NCBI RefSeq assembly: GCF_900104095.1
Contig: NZ_FNJO01000004.1
Coordinates: 248,001 to 312,000, forward strand
Length of the DNA: 64,000 nucleotides
Source: Ralstonia sp. 25mfcol4.1
GTDB lineage: Bacteria; Pseudomonadota; Gammaproteobacteria; Burkholderiales; Burkholderiaceae
Reading direction: 5' to 3'
In this document: piece after piece, positions 31,834 through 40,243 of the stretch
Numbering within the stretch: the first letter of the stretch is position 1
Layout: the number at the start of each line of letters is the position of its first letter
The notes under the pieces: generated by a model
What the model was told of the DNA's origin: nothing
Databases searched by the model: none
The model's input: the letters and a program-made list of their open reading frames with translations, nothing else
Program-made: the position numbers and the translations under genes

Positions 31834-33189
31834 TCAGCGCGCACGCAGCGCGCCAAGGCCGAGCTGGCGCACAGGGCGCGCATCGAGTTGCCACAGCGCG
31901 TCCAGCAGGCTGGCCGCCTTGTCCTGGCCCAGCACCGGACCGCCCAGTTCCATGAACTTGTCGGTCAGCATCGCGTCGTCAAGCGGCGCCTCCGGGTCGC
32001 CTACCCGGTACGGCTGGAAGTGCGCGTGGCGGGTGCCATCGACCATCTCGATCTCCACCCATGCGGCGCGCTGGCGCGGGAAGGCGGCAGTCAGTCCGGC
32101 GTCGGCCGTCAGCGTGATGCGCGTCATCAGCGTGCGAATCGCGGTATCGCCAAGGCGCTCGGACTCGAAGGCGTCGAGCCGGACCGCCCCATGCAGGATG
32201 CCGTGGGCCACCACATAAGGCAGGCTGAAGCGCGCCTCGAATGGCGTGGTGGGGTGGAAGTTGCCGGTCACATCGAGCGCCACCTGGTACGCGTTCACAC
32301 GCACGGCGGCAATGCGCGACGGGTCGAGCGCGTGATCGCGCACCAGCCGCATGGCCGCGTCGATGGCCGCGAACGTATGGCCGCAGCAACCATGGTTCTT
32401 CTGCGTGATGCGCGTGACGTTGTAGTCGGTGCCCAGGCCGGTGGTGGCAATCGACCAGTCCGGGCTGCCGCACAATGCGGCGCCGAAGCCCGCATCGCCT
32501 TCGAGGATGTCCCGCACGCCGGTGACGCCGTGCGCGGCGCCCTGGGCCGCCAGCACGCCGGTCTGCGCCGCGTGGCCGGCGTGCAGCGCCTTGGTCATCG
32601 CATCCGAGCGGAACGCCTGCTGCAGCCCCGACGCAAACGTGGTGGCGGTTGCCATGGCGTGGGCCGCCACATCGGCATTGCCCGGCGCCATCAGCATCGC
32701 GCCAGCGGCGGCCGCGCCAATGCAGCCGACCGTGCCGGTGGTATGGAAGAAGCGATAGTGCGCCGGCTGGATCGCGGCGCCGATGCGCGTGGACACCTCG
32801 TAGCCGGCCACCACCGCGCGCAGCAGGTCGGTGCCGCTGGCATTGCGGTCCTCGGCCAGCGCCAGCGCGGCGGCAATGGTCGGGCAGCCCGGGTGGTAGA
32901 CGGCATCGCGAAAGATGTCGTCGAACTCGGCCGCGTGCGACGCGCTGCCGTTGATCCATGCGGCAAGTGCCGGGAAGGCGGTGGCGCCATGGCCCAGCAC
33001 GGTGCTGTGGCCGACACCCAGTTCCGCCCGATGGGCGTCTACCAGTTGCCGGCCCGGCGCCATCGGCACGCCGGCCAGCAGCGCGGCAAACCAGTCGATC
33101 ACCACGCGCCGGGCGTGATGCTGTACGTCGTCGGGCAGGGGCGCATGGGCCTGGTTGCCGACATAGGCGGCAAATTCGTCGATCAGCAT
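31834..33189 (-). CDS. MmgE/PrpD family protein
   Basis: 451 residues from ATG 33189, with GAGGAG about 9 nt upstream. The family pattern is clear: DDVQHHARRVVIDWFAALLAG, STVLGHG, AAWINGSASHAAEFDD, HPGCPTIAAALALAE, AVVAGYEVSTRIGAA, FHTTGTVGCIGAAAAGAML, GLQQAFRSDAMTKALHAGHAAQTG cut short, and KNHGCCGHTFAAIDAA. Members include 2-methylcitrate dehydratase, cis-aconitate decarboxylase and iminodisuccinate-processing enzymes. The substrate here is not resolvable by eye. It heads the three-gene catabolic unit and is divergent from a LysR regulator, which is its most likely controller. Confidence 0.92.
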   Translation of the reverse strand: MLIDEFAAYVGNQAHAPLPDDVQHHARRVVIDWFAALLAGVPMAPGRQLVDAHRAELGVGHSTVLGHGATAFPALAAWINGSASHAAEFDDIFRDAVYHPGCPTIAAALALAEDRNASGTDLLRAVVAGYEVSTRIGAAIQPAHYRFFHTTGTVGCIGAAAAGAMLMAPGNADVAAHAMATATTFASGLQQAFRSDAMTKALHAGHAAQTGVLAAQGAAHGVTGVRDILEGDAGFGAALCGSPDWSIATTGLGTDYNVTRITQKNHGCCGHTFAAIDAAMRLVRDHALDPSRIAAVRVNAYQVALDVTGNFHPTTPFEARFSLPYVVAHGILHGAVRLDAFESERLGDTAIRTLMTRITLTADAGLTAAFPRQRAAWVEIEMVDGTRHAHFQPYRVGDPEAPLDDAMLTDKFMELGGPVLGQDKAASLLDALWQLDARPVRQLGLGALRAR

Positions 33190-33360
33190 GCCAGTTGTCT
33201 CCTCTGGAATGACTCCCATGGTAAGAACCACGGCCCGCCCAGCTTTGACATTTGGTGAAAGCTCCCAAGCCGGCGCGCGTATCCCGGCGCTGACGGGCTG
33301 GTGCATACTCTGCGCACGCCATCGCCGGCCCAGCCTTTCCATTTGGAGCACACTCGACCC

Positions 33361-34278
33361 ATGGACATGGACATTCCTTCGCTTGCCATCCTGATCGCCG
33401 CCGTGGAAGAGAAGAGCCTGTCCCGCGCGGCCGAGCGCGAGAACCTGGTCACGTCGGCGGCCAGCAAGCGGATCGCCGAGCTGGAACGGCGCGCGGGCAC
33501 GGCGTTGCTGCGCCGTCATGGGCGGGGCGTGGAGCCCACGCCGGCCGGCGCCATGCTCTACCAGCGCGCCAAGGCCATCGTGCGCAGCGTGCAGCTGGCA
33601 CAGGACGCGCTGGCGGCGTACTCGCTCGACGGGATCGCCAAGATCCGGCTGGCGTCGAACCGATCGACGATCCTGCAGTTCCTGCCGGCCGATATCAGCG
33701 GTTTCCAGAAGCACGATCCCGACGCCCGCATCGACCTGGTGGAAGCGTTCAGCTTCGACATTCCGCGCATGGTGTCCAATGGCGACGCCGATATCGGCAT
33801 CTATCACGCCCGCAGCCCCAGCCCCGGCGTGCATTCGCTGCCGTACCGCAAGGACCGCGTGGGCCTGGTGGTGCCGCGCGCGCATCCACTCGAAGCCAGG
33901 GGCGCGCTGCATCTGGAAGAGGCGCTCGACTACGACTTCCTGGGCTACTTTCCGCGCCATACGTTCGATGCGTTCCTGACGCTGGCGTCGGGCACGCTGT
34001 CGCGCCCGCTGACCGTCAAGACCCAGGTATCGAACTTCGAGGCCCGCTGCCGCATGGTGCGCGAAGGCCTGGGGCTGGCCGTGGTGCCGGAAGGCATCGC
34101 GCGCAACTACCTGCAGATGATGGGCCTGTCGATGCTGACGCTCAAGGACGCCTGGGCTGAGCGCGAGTTCTACGTCTGCGTACGCGACCGCGACAGCCTG
34201 CCGTCGGGCGTGGGCCGGCTGCTGGAATACCTGAGCCGCTGCGCCGCGATGGAGCAGCATTTCCTCAAGCCGCGCTGA
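33361..34278 (+). CDS. LysR-family transcriptional regulator
   Basis: 305 residues from ATG 33361. The LysR winged helix-turn-helix is at the N-terminus (IPSLAILIAAVEEKSLSRAAERENLVTSAASKRIAELE, split here). The periplasmic-binding-protein-like effector domain follows (IRLASNRSTILQFLPADISGFQ, GDADIGIYHA, MVREGLGLAVVPEGIARNY). The 171-bp gap to the divergent MmgE/PrpD gene is the usual place for LysR binding sites. A Bug-type binding-protein gene follows on the same strand, so the regulator may respond to the acid that the binding protein captures. Confidence 0.93.
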   Translation: MDMDIPSLAILIAAVEEKSLSRAAERENLVTSAASKRIAELERRAGTALLRRHGRGVEPTPAGAMLYQRAKAIVRSVQLAQDALAAYSLDGIAKIRLASNRSTILQFLPADISGFQKHDPDARIDLVEAFSFDIPRMVSNGDADIGIYHARSPSPGVHSLPYRKDRVGLVVPRAHPLEARGALHLEEALDYDFLGYFPRHTFDAFLTLASGTLSRPLTVKTQVSNFEARCRMVREGLGLAVVPEGIARNYLQMMGLSMLTLKDAWAEREFYVCVRDRDSLPSGVGRLLEYLSRCAAMEQHFLKPR

Positions 34279-34422
34279 AGCGGCGCCGGCATCGCGCCAG
34301 CGCCCCGCCGAGAACGCAGCGTTTCTGTTTCGTCAAAGCTCCGTGCGGGCATCTTTCTAAGATGCTCTACAGGCGGCCCTTTCACCCGGCCGCCCCACGA
34401 CAAGAATCACACGGAGACAGCA

Positions 34423-35391
34423 ATGAAAGACTTCCTGCGGCGCTCGGCCGCCGGCGTGCTGCTTTTTTGCGCCGCAACAGCCCACGCCCAGCAACCCTAC
34501 CCGTCCAAACCGATCCGCGTGGTGGTGGCGTTCACCGCCGGCGGCACGACCGACATCCTGGCCCGCGAAGTGGCCCAGCAGATGGGCAAGGCGCTGGGGC
34601 AAAGCGTGGTAGTGGAAAATCGCCCTGGCGCGGGCGGCAATATCGGCACCGACTACGTGGGTCGCAGCGATGCCGACGGCTACACGCTGCTGGCGACGTC
34701 CGTGGGCCCGGTGGCCATCAACCCGACGCTCTACAGCCGGCTCAAGGTGAACCCGCAGACCGACCTGCAGCCGGTGGCCCCGATTGCCGATGTGCCCAAC
34801 GTCATGGTGGTAAGCCCCAATGTGCCTGCGAAGACGGTGCAGGCGTTCATCGCCTACGCCCGCGCCCATCCGAACCAGCTCAATTTCAGCTCCACGGGCG
34901 TGGGCACGGCCGCCCATCTGTCCGGCGTGCTGTTCAACGAGCGCACGGGCGCCAAAACCACCCATGTGCCGTACAAGGGCGCCGATGCGCTGAACGACCT
35001 GCTGGCGGGCCGCGTGCAGTTCATGTTCGCCACGGTGCCGTCCGTGATCGCTCATATCCGTGGCGGTCAGCTGCGTGCGCTGGCGGTGACGTCGCGCAAG
35101 CGGTCGTCGGCACTGCCCGATGTCCCCACCATGGCCGAGGCCGGCGTGCAGAACCTGGTCACGGGCGCCTGGTTTGGCCTGTTCGCGCCGAAGAACACGC
35201 CGCCCGAGATCGTCGCGAAACTGAACAAGGTGGTGACCGACGCGCTGGCCCAGCCGGACATGCGCAACAAGCTCGCGCAGCAAGGCGCCGAGGCCATGAA
35301 CCTGGCGCCGGACGCGTTCGGCAAGTTCGTGGTGGCCGAATACCAGGCCTGGAAGCCCGTGGTGGTCAGCTCCGGGGCACGCATCGACTGA
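34423..35391 (+). CDS. Bug-family (TctC-like) tripartite tricarboxylate transporter binding protein
   Basis: 322 residues. The signal peptide (RRSAAGVLLFCAATAHAQQ) is followed by the Bug signature YPSKPIRVVVAFTAGGTTDILARE and VENRPGAGGNIGTDYVGRSDADGYTLL. Later motifs are FSSTGVGTAAHLSG, HVPYKGADALNDLLAGRVQFMF and LPDVPTMAEAGV. Bug proteins capture small carboxylates or amides. The membrane subunits (TctAB) are absent here, as is usual for most Bug genes of Burkholderiales. Position downstream of LysR and opposite the MmgE/acyl-CoA unit suggests that its ligand is the acid degraded by that unit. Confidence 0.93.
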   Translation: MKDFLRRSAAGVLLFCAATAHAQQPYPSKPIRVVVAFTAGGTTDILAREVAQQMGKALGQSVVVENRPGAGGNIGTDYVGRSDADGYTLLATSVGPVAINPTLYSRLKVNPQTDLQPVAPIADVPNVMVVSPNVPAKTVQAFIAYARAHPNQLNFSSTGVGTAAHLSGVLFNERTGAKTTHVPYKGADALNDLLAGRVQFMFATVPSVIAHIRGGQLRALAVTSRKRSSALPDVPTMAEAGVQNLVTGAWFGLFAPKNTPPEIVAKLNKVVTDALAQPDMRNKLAQQGAEAMNLAPDAFGKFVVAEYQAWKPVVVSSGARID

Positions 35392-35444
35392 CCCGCGCGG
35401 CGCTGTGTCATGATGGCGGCCATCCCCACTCCGGTGTCTCCATC

Positions 35445-35984
35445 ATGACCGCTGCCCTGATCGTCATCGATGTCCAGCAGGGACTTTGCGAAGGCGACGA
35501 AGCCTGCGTCGACGCGCAGGCCACGATCGAACGGATCAACCACGTGTCCGCGGCTGCCCGCAAGGCCGGCGTGCCGGTGATTTTCGTACAGCATGAATCG
35601 AAATCCGACTACCTGCGGTTTGGCTCCGACCGTTGGCAGCTTGCCACCGGCCTCGATGCGCGCGATGGCGACGTGCGCGTACGCAAGACCACGCCCGATT
35701 CGTTTCACCGTACCGACCTGACAGACGTGCTGAAGGCGCGGGGGGTGTCCGCGCTGGTGATCTGCGGCATGCAGACCGACTTCTGCGTGGATACCACCAC
35801 GCGCCGCGCGCTGGCGCTGGGCTACCCGGTCACGCTGGTGGCCGACGGCCATACCACCGTCGACAACGCCGTCCTGTCGGCCGCGCAGATCGTCCGGCAT
35901 CACAACGTGACGCTGGCCAATATCGAAAGCTTCGGCCCGGGCGTCACAGTGGTGGCCGCCGCCGGGATCTCGTTCGCGCCATAG
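35445..35984 (+). CDS. Isochorismatase-like cysteine hydrolase
   Basis: 179 residues of the isochorismatase fold. The catalytic triad can be placed: D9 (ALIVIDVQQGLCEG), K81 (VRKTTPDSFHRTDL) and C114 (ICGMQTDFCVDTTTRRA). The cis-peptide region before the cysteine is typical. Members with a cysteine nucleophile hydrolyse amides such as nicotinamide, biuret, ureidoacrylate or N-carbamoyl compounds. True isochorismatases lack it. The gene sits 53 bp after a Bug binding-protein gene and 194 bp before another, so the substrate may be imported through one of them. Confidence 0.9.
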   Translation: MTAALIVIDVQQGLCEGDEACVDAQATIERINHVSAAARKAGVPVIFVQHESKSDYLRFGSDRWQLATGLDARDGDVRVRKTTPDSFHRTDLTDVLKARGVSALVICGMQTDFCVDTTTRRALALGYPVTLVADGHTTVDNAVLSAAQIVRHHNVTLANIESFGPGVTVVAAAGISFAP

Positions 35985-36178
35985 CCCGCCCGGCCTGCCC
36001 TGCAGCACACCAGCCCGCCATCGGTGCGGCTATCGCACATTGCGTCGAGAACCCGGGGCTGACCCTGACTTCGGTAGCAGATTTCCTCACCGATAATCCG
36101 CGAAGCCGGGTCCAGCCCGACCATAGAGCCCCGGGGCGCCGCCACCGGGCTCGGAAGAATATCAGTGAAGGAGATGTA

Positions 36179-37165
36179 GTGCGTATCAAGCGTCAAGCCG
36201 CACGCGTGGCGTGCGGGATGGCTGTTGCCATCGCCACCATTTTTACCGCGCACGGCGCCCTGGCCGCCGATGCCTGGCCGACCAAGCCGATCAAGGTCAT
36301 CGTGCCCTACACGCCGGGCGGTTCCACCGACACCGTGTCGCGCGTGGTCTTCGAGCGCGTCTCGCAGAGCCTGGGTCAGCCGATCATCATCGAGAACAAG
36401 CCCGGCGCCAACAGCACGCTGGGCGTGGGCGTGGCCGCGCGTTCGGCACCCGATGGCTACACCTTCGTGTCGGTGCTGGCCGCATACAGCGCCAATATGT
36501 CGCTGTATTCCAGGCTCAGCTACAAGCCGTCTGACCTGACCCCGGTGGCGGAAATGGCCGAGCTGCCGCTGTTCCTGTTCGCCAGCAAGAAGGTGCCGGT
36601 CAAGACCGTGGCCGAACTGGTGGACTACGGCCGGAAGCACCCCGACACGCTGACGTTCGGCTCCAGCGGCGTCGGCAGTTCGGCGCACCTGACCGGCGAG
36701 CGGCTGGCGATGGAATCGAAGGTCAGGATGACGCACGTGCCGTACAACGGCAGCGCGCCGATCCTGCCCGCACTGGTGTCTGGCGAGGTGTCGGTGGCCT
36801 TCGACCCGCTGCTGGTGCCGATGCCCCACGTCAAGTCGGGCAAGATCAACGTGCTGGCCGTGGCATCGGCCAAGCGCTGGCCCGGCGAGCCGAACATTCC
36901 GACGATGGAGGAATCGGGCTTCCCGGGCTTCGTGATGAGTTCGTGGACGGGCCTGCTGGCGCCGGCCGGCACGCCGCAGCCGGTGATCGACCGCATGGCC
37001 AGGGAAATTGCCGCCGCCACGCGCAGCGCCGACGTGGCGAGGAAGCTGACCGAACTCGGCTTTATCCCGGTGGGCGGCACGCCGGACGAGTTCCGCAAGC
37101 TGATCGAGCGCGACACCACGCGCTACGCGCAGATCGTGAAGGCCGGCAAGATCACGCTGGACTGA
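36179..37165 (+). CDS. Bug-family (TctC-like) binding protein
   Basis: 328 residues from GTG 36179, chosen because AAGGAG lies 5 nt upstream and a signal peptide follows at once (RIKRQAARVACGMAVAIATI...ALAAD). The Bug pattern is complete: WPTKPIKVIVPYTPGGSTDTVSR, IENKPGANSTLGVGVAARSAPDGYTFV, FGSSGVGSSAHLTGE, HVPYNGSAPILPALVSGEVSVAF and EPNIPTMEESGFPGF. It is a second Bug gene in 2 kb. Its ligand is unknown, and no membrane subunits are adjacent. A shortened REP-like palindrome lies just after the stop codon. Confidence 0.93.
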   Translation: MRIKRQAARVACGMAVAIATIFTAHGALAADAWPTKPIKVIVPYTPGGSTDTVSRVVFERVSQSLGQPIIIENKPGANSTLGVGVAARSAPDGYTFVSVLAAYSANMSLYSRLSYKPSDLTPVAEMAELPLFLFASKKVPVKTVAELVDYGRKHPDTLTFGSSGVGSSAHLTGERLAMESKVRMTHVPYNGSAPILPALVSGEVSVAFDPLLVPMPHVKSGKINVLAVASAKRWPGEPNIPTMEESGFPGFVMSSWTGLLAPAGTPQPVIDRMAREIAAATRSADVARKLTELGFIPVGGTPDEFRKLIERDTTRYAQIVKAGKITLD

Positions 37166-37190
37166 TTGCTGCGGCCTTCGTAGCGATGCC

Positions 37191-37209
37191 TCTCCCGCCG
37201 CGCGGGAGA
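37191..37209. repeat. Short REP-like palindrome, third copy
   Basis: TCTCCCGC, loop CGC, GCGGGAGA. It has the same core as the palindromes at 3435 and 3497 with the outer bases diverged. It lies between convergent genes (Bug binding protein and deaminase), like the first pair. Confidence 0.75.
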
Positions 37210-37234
37210 CGGTCGTGGGACGGCTGCAAGGCGC

Positions 37235-37708
37235 CTAGCCCTGCCGCCGCTTCCACTCCGCATACAGATCCGCCTCGCCCTCCAGCCGCACGGGCAGGTA
37301 CTGGATCTTCATTGACTGTTCGGCGAACGGTTTGGCCAGATCCGCGTAGATGGCCGCCGTAGACAGGCCGAACGGCTCTCCATCGTCGTTCGAATAGGCG
37401 TACGCCACTTCCGTCACGCCCGCCAGCCGCATGGCCGCCATGCACATCGGGCACGGGTGGCCGCTGGCATACACGGCGCAGCCGGCCAGGCTTGGCGTAC
37501 CCAGCTTGTGGCTGGCTGCGCGAATGGCGTTCAGTTCGGCGTGCGACGTGGGATCGTTAGTCTTGTGGATCTCGTTGACGGCGGTCATCAGGACTTCGCC
37601 GTCGCGGACGATCACCGCCCCGAACGGGCGGCCGCCCGCCTGCATGTTGGCTTGCGCGAGGCGGATGGCTTCGCGCAGGTACTGTTGTGCATTCGACATA
37701 TTCGACAT
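37235..37708 (-). CDS. Nucleoside/guanine deaminase family protein
   Basis: 157 residues of the cytidine-deaminase-like fold. The zinc-binding motif is H56-A-E58 with P85-C86-P-M-C89, so His56, Cys86 and Cys89 bind zinc and Glu58 is the proton shuttle. The substrate-loop residues NDPTSHAELNAIRAAS are those of guanine deaminase/tRNA-adenosine-deaminase-like proteins. GGAG lies 7 nt before the ATG. It probably deaminates guanine or a related heterocycle. The real housekeeping TadA has a different C-terminus. Confidence 0.88.
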   Translation of the reverse strand: MSNMSNAQQYLREAIRLAQANMQAGGRPFGAVIVRDGEVLMTAVNEIHKTNDPTSHAELNAIRAASHKLGTPSLAGCAVYASGHPCPMCMAAMRLAGVTEVAYAYSNDDGEPFGLSTAAIYADLAKPFAEQSMKIQYLPVRLEGEADLYAEWKRRQG

Positions 37709-37873
37709 GTCTGGTCTCCGGAAAACGCAGGCGCCGATGATAACCGCTGGCCGGCTGTACTAAGCTCATGACGGGTGCGCTTCACCGGCTGGAAGCCGTG
37801 CCCGCCGTGCCCGCATTGGCTGCAGTGCCTGCGTCCCCTGCCCCAGCCGTGGTCGTCGACAGCGAGGAATGCC

Positions 37874-38374
37874 ATGTCTCGCTTTTCCGCCTATGCGGTG
37901 GCCATGCTTGCCACACTGGGCTCGGCGCTGGCGGCCGAGCCCCAGCCGGGGGCACTGACCATCACGTTCATCCATCCCGAGACCTACCAGGACGCGTCGA
38001 AGTCCTATGGCTACGGCAGCGATCCGCAGGTGCTCGATGCAATCCGCCAGCACCTGCAGAAGCTGGCCGCCCGCGAACTGCCCGCCGGCTACTCGCTGTC
38101 CATCGAGATCCTCGACATCGACCTGGCCGGCTATGTGGACTGGCGCTACCAGGGCAATGTGCGCGTGATCCGCGATGCCACGTGGCCGCGCATGACGCTG
38201 CGCTACGCCCTCAGGCACGGCGACGAAACCATCGCCAGCAAGCAGGAGCGCATCAACAACATGAACTTCAACTGGGGCGTCAACCTGTACGGCTACAGCG
38301 ATCCGCTGCGCTACGAAAAAGCCATGCTGGACGACTGGTTCGAGCGTGCCATCACGCGCCACCTGCACAGCTGA
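37874..38374 (+). CDS. DUF3016 domain-containing exported protein
   Basis: 166 residues from ATG 37874, with GAGGA 6 nt upstream and a signal peptide (FSAYAVAMLATLGSALAAE). The rest matches DUF3016: ITFIHPETYQDASKSYGYGS, ELPAGYSLSIEILDIDLAGY, RVIRDATWPRMTLRYALRHG and YEKAMLDDWFERAI. It is predicted periplasmic and its function is unknown. The segment PRMTLRYALRHGDE suggests a beta-sandwich. It stands alone between convergent neighbours. Confidence 0.85.
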   Translation: MSRFSAYAVAMLATLGSALAAEPQPGALTITFIHPETYQDASKSYGYGSDPQVLDAIRQHLQKLAARELPAGYSLSIEILDIDLAGYVDWRYQGNVRVIRDATWPRMTLRYALRHGDETIASKQERINNMNFNWGVNLYGYSDPLRYEKAMLDDWFERAITRHLHS

Positions 38375-38400
38375 GGACAAGGCGGGCGTGCCGTGCGCGG

Positions 38401-38832
38401 CTACTTGCGCGGCACGGCGGGCCGGCTGCGCTCGCCGATGTGCCCCTTGGCGGCCGCGCGCAGGATGCGCCGGAACGTTGGGCAGTCCATATGGGTCGAC
38501 GCCGGACAGGCCGCCGCGTGGCGCAGGCCGTCGCGCATCGCCGCAAGCTGGCGGATCGTGCGATCCAGGTCGTCGGCCTTGGCGGCCAGCTTGCGCCGGT
38601 CGATGTGTACCTGGCCGTCGCGGGCCAGCATGGCGGCAATCTCGTCCAGCGAAAAGCCCGCCGCCCGCCCCAGCGCCACCAGCGCCAGCCGGTCCAGCAC
38701 GTCGGGGGCATACTGGCGGCGCAAGCCACGCCGCCCGGCGGACGCGATCAGGCCTTTTTCCTCGTAGTAGCGCAGCGCGGACGCCGGTACGCCCGATTGC
38801 CGCGCCACGTCTCCAATGTCGAGCGGATTCAC
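38401..38832 (-). CDS. MerR-family transcriptional regulator
   Basis: About 143 residues from a GTG at 38832 (VNPLDIGDVARQSG). The longer open frame has no Met near the domain. The MerR helix-turn-helix is complete (DIGDVARQSGVPASALRYYEEKGLI, split) and is followed by the dimer coiled coil (LAAKADDLDRTIRQLAAMRDGL) and an effector region with two cysteines (ACPASTHMDCPTF), which could bind metal or sense redox state. A perfect dyad sits 9 bp upstream of the start, between the divergent promoters. The divergent methyltransferase gene is the likely target. Confidence 0.85.
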   Translation of the reverse strand: MNPLDIGDVARQSGVPASALRYYEEKGLIASAGRRGLRRQYAPDVLDRLALVALGRAAGFSLDEIAAMLARDGQVHIDRRKLAAKADDLDRTIRQLAAMRDGLRHAAACPASTHMDCPTFRRILRAAAKGHIGERSRPAVPRK

Positions 38833-38834
38833 CC

Positions 38835-38865
38835 TTGACCTCAAGTGGACTTGAACTGGCACAGT
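38835..38865 (+). promoter_or_regulatory. MerR-type operator/promoter between regulator and methyltransferase
   Basis: TTGACC (38835-38840, a -35 match) is followed by the perfect inverted repeat TCAAGT-GG-ACTTGA (38841-38854). A weak -10 lies about 19-20 bp from the -35. A dyad inside an over-long spacer is the hallmark of MerR-activated promoters. The dyad closely resembles the SoxR box half-sites (CCTCAAGT/ACTTGAGG). Confidence 0.6.
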
Positions 38866-38902
38866 GTAGCTTCCCTTCCTGGAAAACCCCGAGAACCGCA
38901 CC

Positions 38903-39751
38903 ATGACTGCCAATCCGCAGACCAACAGCGACCAGAGCACCCTCTGGAACGGCACCGGCGGCCGCGCCTGGGTCGTCAACCAGACGCTTCTGGACCACAT
39001 GTTCCAGCCATTCGAGCCGATCCTGCTGGATGCCGTGCCAGCCGGTCACGGCCTCCGCGTGCTCGATATCGGCTGCGGCACCGGCGCCACCTCGCTGGCC
39101 ATCGCGCGGCGCCTGGGCGACCAGGGCGAATGTGTCGGTGTCGACATTTCAGCCCCGATGCTGGACATGGCGCGGGAACGCGCCGCGCGCCTTGGCGTGG
39201 CGGCACGCTTTGTCCAGGCCGATGTGCAAACCCACCGGTTCGCACCGGCCAGCATCGACCACTTCGCGTCGCGCTTCGGGGTGATGTTTTTCGACGACCC
39301 GGTAGCGGCCTTCGCCAATCTGCGCCATGCCGCGCGGCCAGGCGCCACGATGCGCGTCATCGCCTGGCGCAGTCCGGCAGAGAATGCGTTCATGACCACG
39401 GCCGAGCGGGCGGCCGCCCCGCTGCTGCCCGACCTGCCCGCGCGCCAGCCCGGCGCCCCGGGGCAGTTCGCCTTTGCCGACCGGCAACATGTGGCCGCGA
39501 TCCTGGCGCAAGCCGGATGGTCCGGCGTCGACATTCGCCCCATCGACGTGCCGTGCGAGCTGCCCGAGCCAGACCTGACCGACTACATCGGCTGGCTCGG
39601 TTCGGTGGGCCAGCGGCTGCTGACGGCCGACGAAACCACCCGCGCCAAGGTCATCCAGACCGTGCGCGCCGCCTTCGCACCGTTCGTGCAGGGCGACACG
39701 GTGCGCTACACGGCCGCGTGCTGGCAGATCGAGGCGCAGGCCGGACACTGA
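38903..39751 (+). CDS. Class I SAM-dependent methyltransferase
   Basis: 282 residues. SAM-binding motif I is at about residues 53-66 (VLDIGCGTGATSLA) and the acidic loop at VGVDISAPMLDMA. Motif IV-like sequence is IDHFASRFGVMFF. The N-terminal LWNGTGGRAWVVNQTLLDHMF segment is typical of the UbiE-like methyltransferase_11/25 proteins that follow MerR regulators. The substrate is unknown. It is divergent from the MerR gene, and the SoxR-like dyad lies in its promoter, so induction by a compound or stress sensed by that regulator is likely. Confidence 0.88.
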   Translation: MTANPQTNSDQSTLWNGTGGRAWVVNQTLLDHMFQPFEPILLDAVPAGHGLRVLDIGCGTGATSLAIARRLGDQGECVGVDISAPMLDMARERAARLGVAARFVQADVQTHRFAPASIDHFASRFGVMFFDDPVAAFANLRHAARPGATMRVIAWRSPAENAFMTTAERAAAPLLPDLPARQPGAPGQFAFADRQHVAAILAQAGWSGVDIRPIDVPCELPEPDLTDYIGWLGSVGQRLLTADETTRAKVIQTVRAAFAPFVQGDTVRYTAACWQIEAQAGH

Positions 39752-39817
39752 TGTTGCGGCCCCCGGCTGCGCGACTAGACTGGGATACATCATCGCGTGC
39801 ACGACAGGGGGCAAACC

Positions 39818-40234
39818 ATGGCCGCATCCACGGAACACCCGGTCAGCCATTCGACGCTGGCGTTCGGACGCATCTATGCCGATGACGACGGCGAATCCCA
39901 CTTTGGCGCGCTGTCGTTCGACATGGTCGAGCGCAACTTTGCCCCGCCCGCGCCGCCGTTCTGGGTGTCGCGCATGGACGAGGCGGTGCGGCAGGGCTTC
40001 CTGGTGGTTCCCACCGGCTGGGTGGGCGACCCGCACCCGGCGCCGATGCGCATGTGGATCTTCCTGCTCGACGGCGAAATGGAGTTCGAGACGTCCGACG
40101 GCGAACGCCGCGCGCTGGTACCCGGCAGTACGCTGCTGCTGGACGACACCAGCGGCAAGGGCCATCGCAGCCGGGTGATCGGCGGCAATATCGCCACGCT
40201 GGCCATGGTGGAAATGCCGGTGCTCGGCCGCTAG
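39818..40234 (+). CDS. Cupin-domain protein
   Basis: 138 residues from ATG 39818, with a G-rich ribosome site (AGGGGG) upstream. The cupin core is GDPHPAPMRMWIFLLDGEMEFETSDG, then LVPGSTLLLDDTSGKGHRS. Only some of the expected metal ligands (His, Glu) are present, so metal binding is uncertain. The N-terminal HFGALSFDMVERNFAPPAPPFWVS segment is common to small cupins of unknown function in this order. The gene lies 67 bp after the methyltransferase and may be co-transcribed with it. Confidence 0.8.
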   Translation: MAASTEHPVSHSTLAFGRIYADDDGESHFGALSFDMVERNFAPPAPPFWVSRMDEAVRQGFLVVPTGWVGDPHPAPMRMWIFLLDGEMEFETSDGERRALVPGSTLLLDDTSGKGHRSRVIGGNIATLAMVEMPVLGR

Positions 40235-40243
40235 GCGCAGCGG

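Noticed and set aside
31834..34260. MmgE/PrpD protein with a 350-residue N-terminal extension
   Set aside because: The extension runs antisense through the LysR gene. The ATG at 33189 has a good ribosome site and family-typical start.
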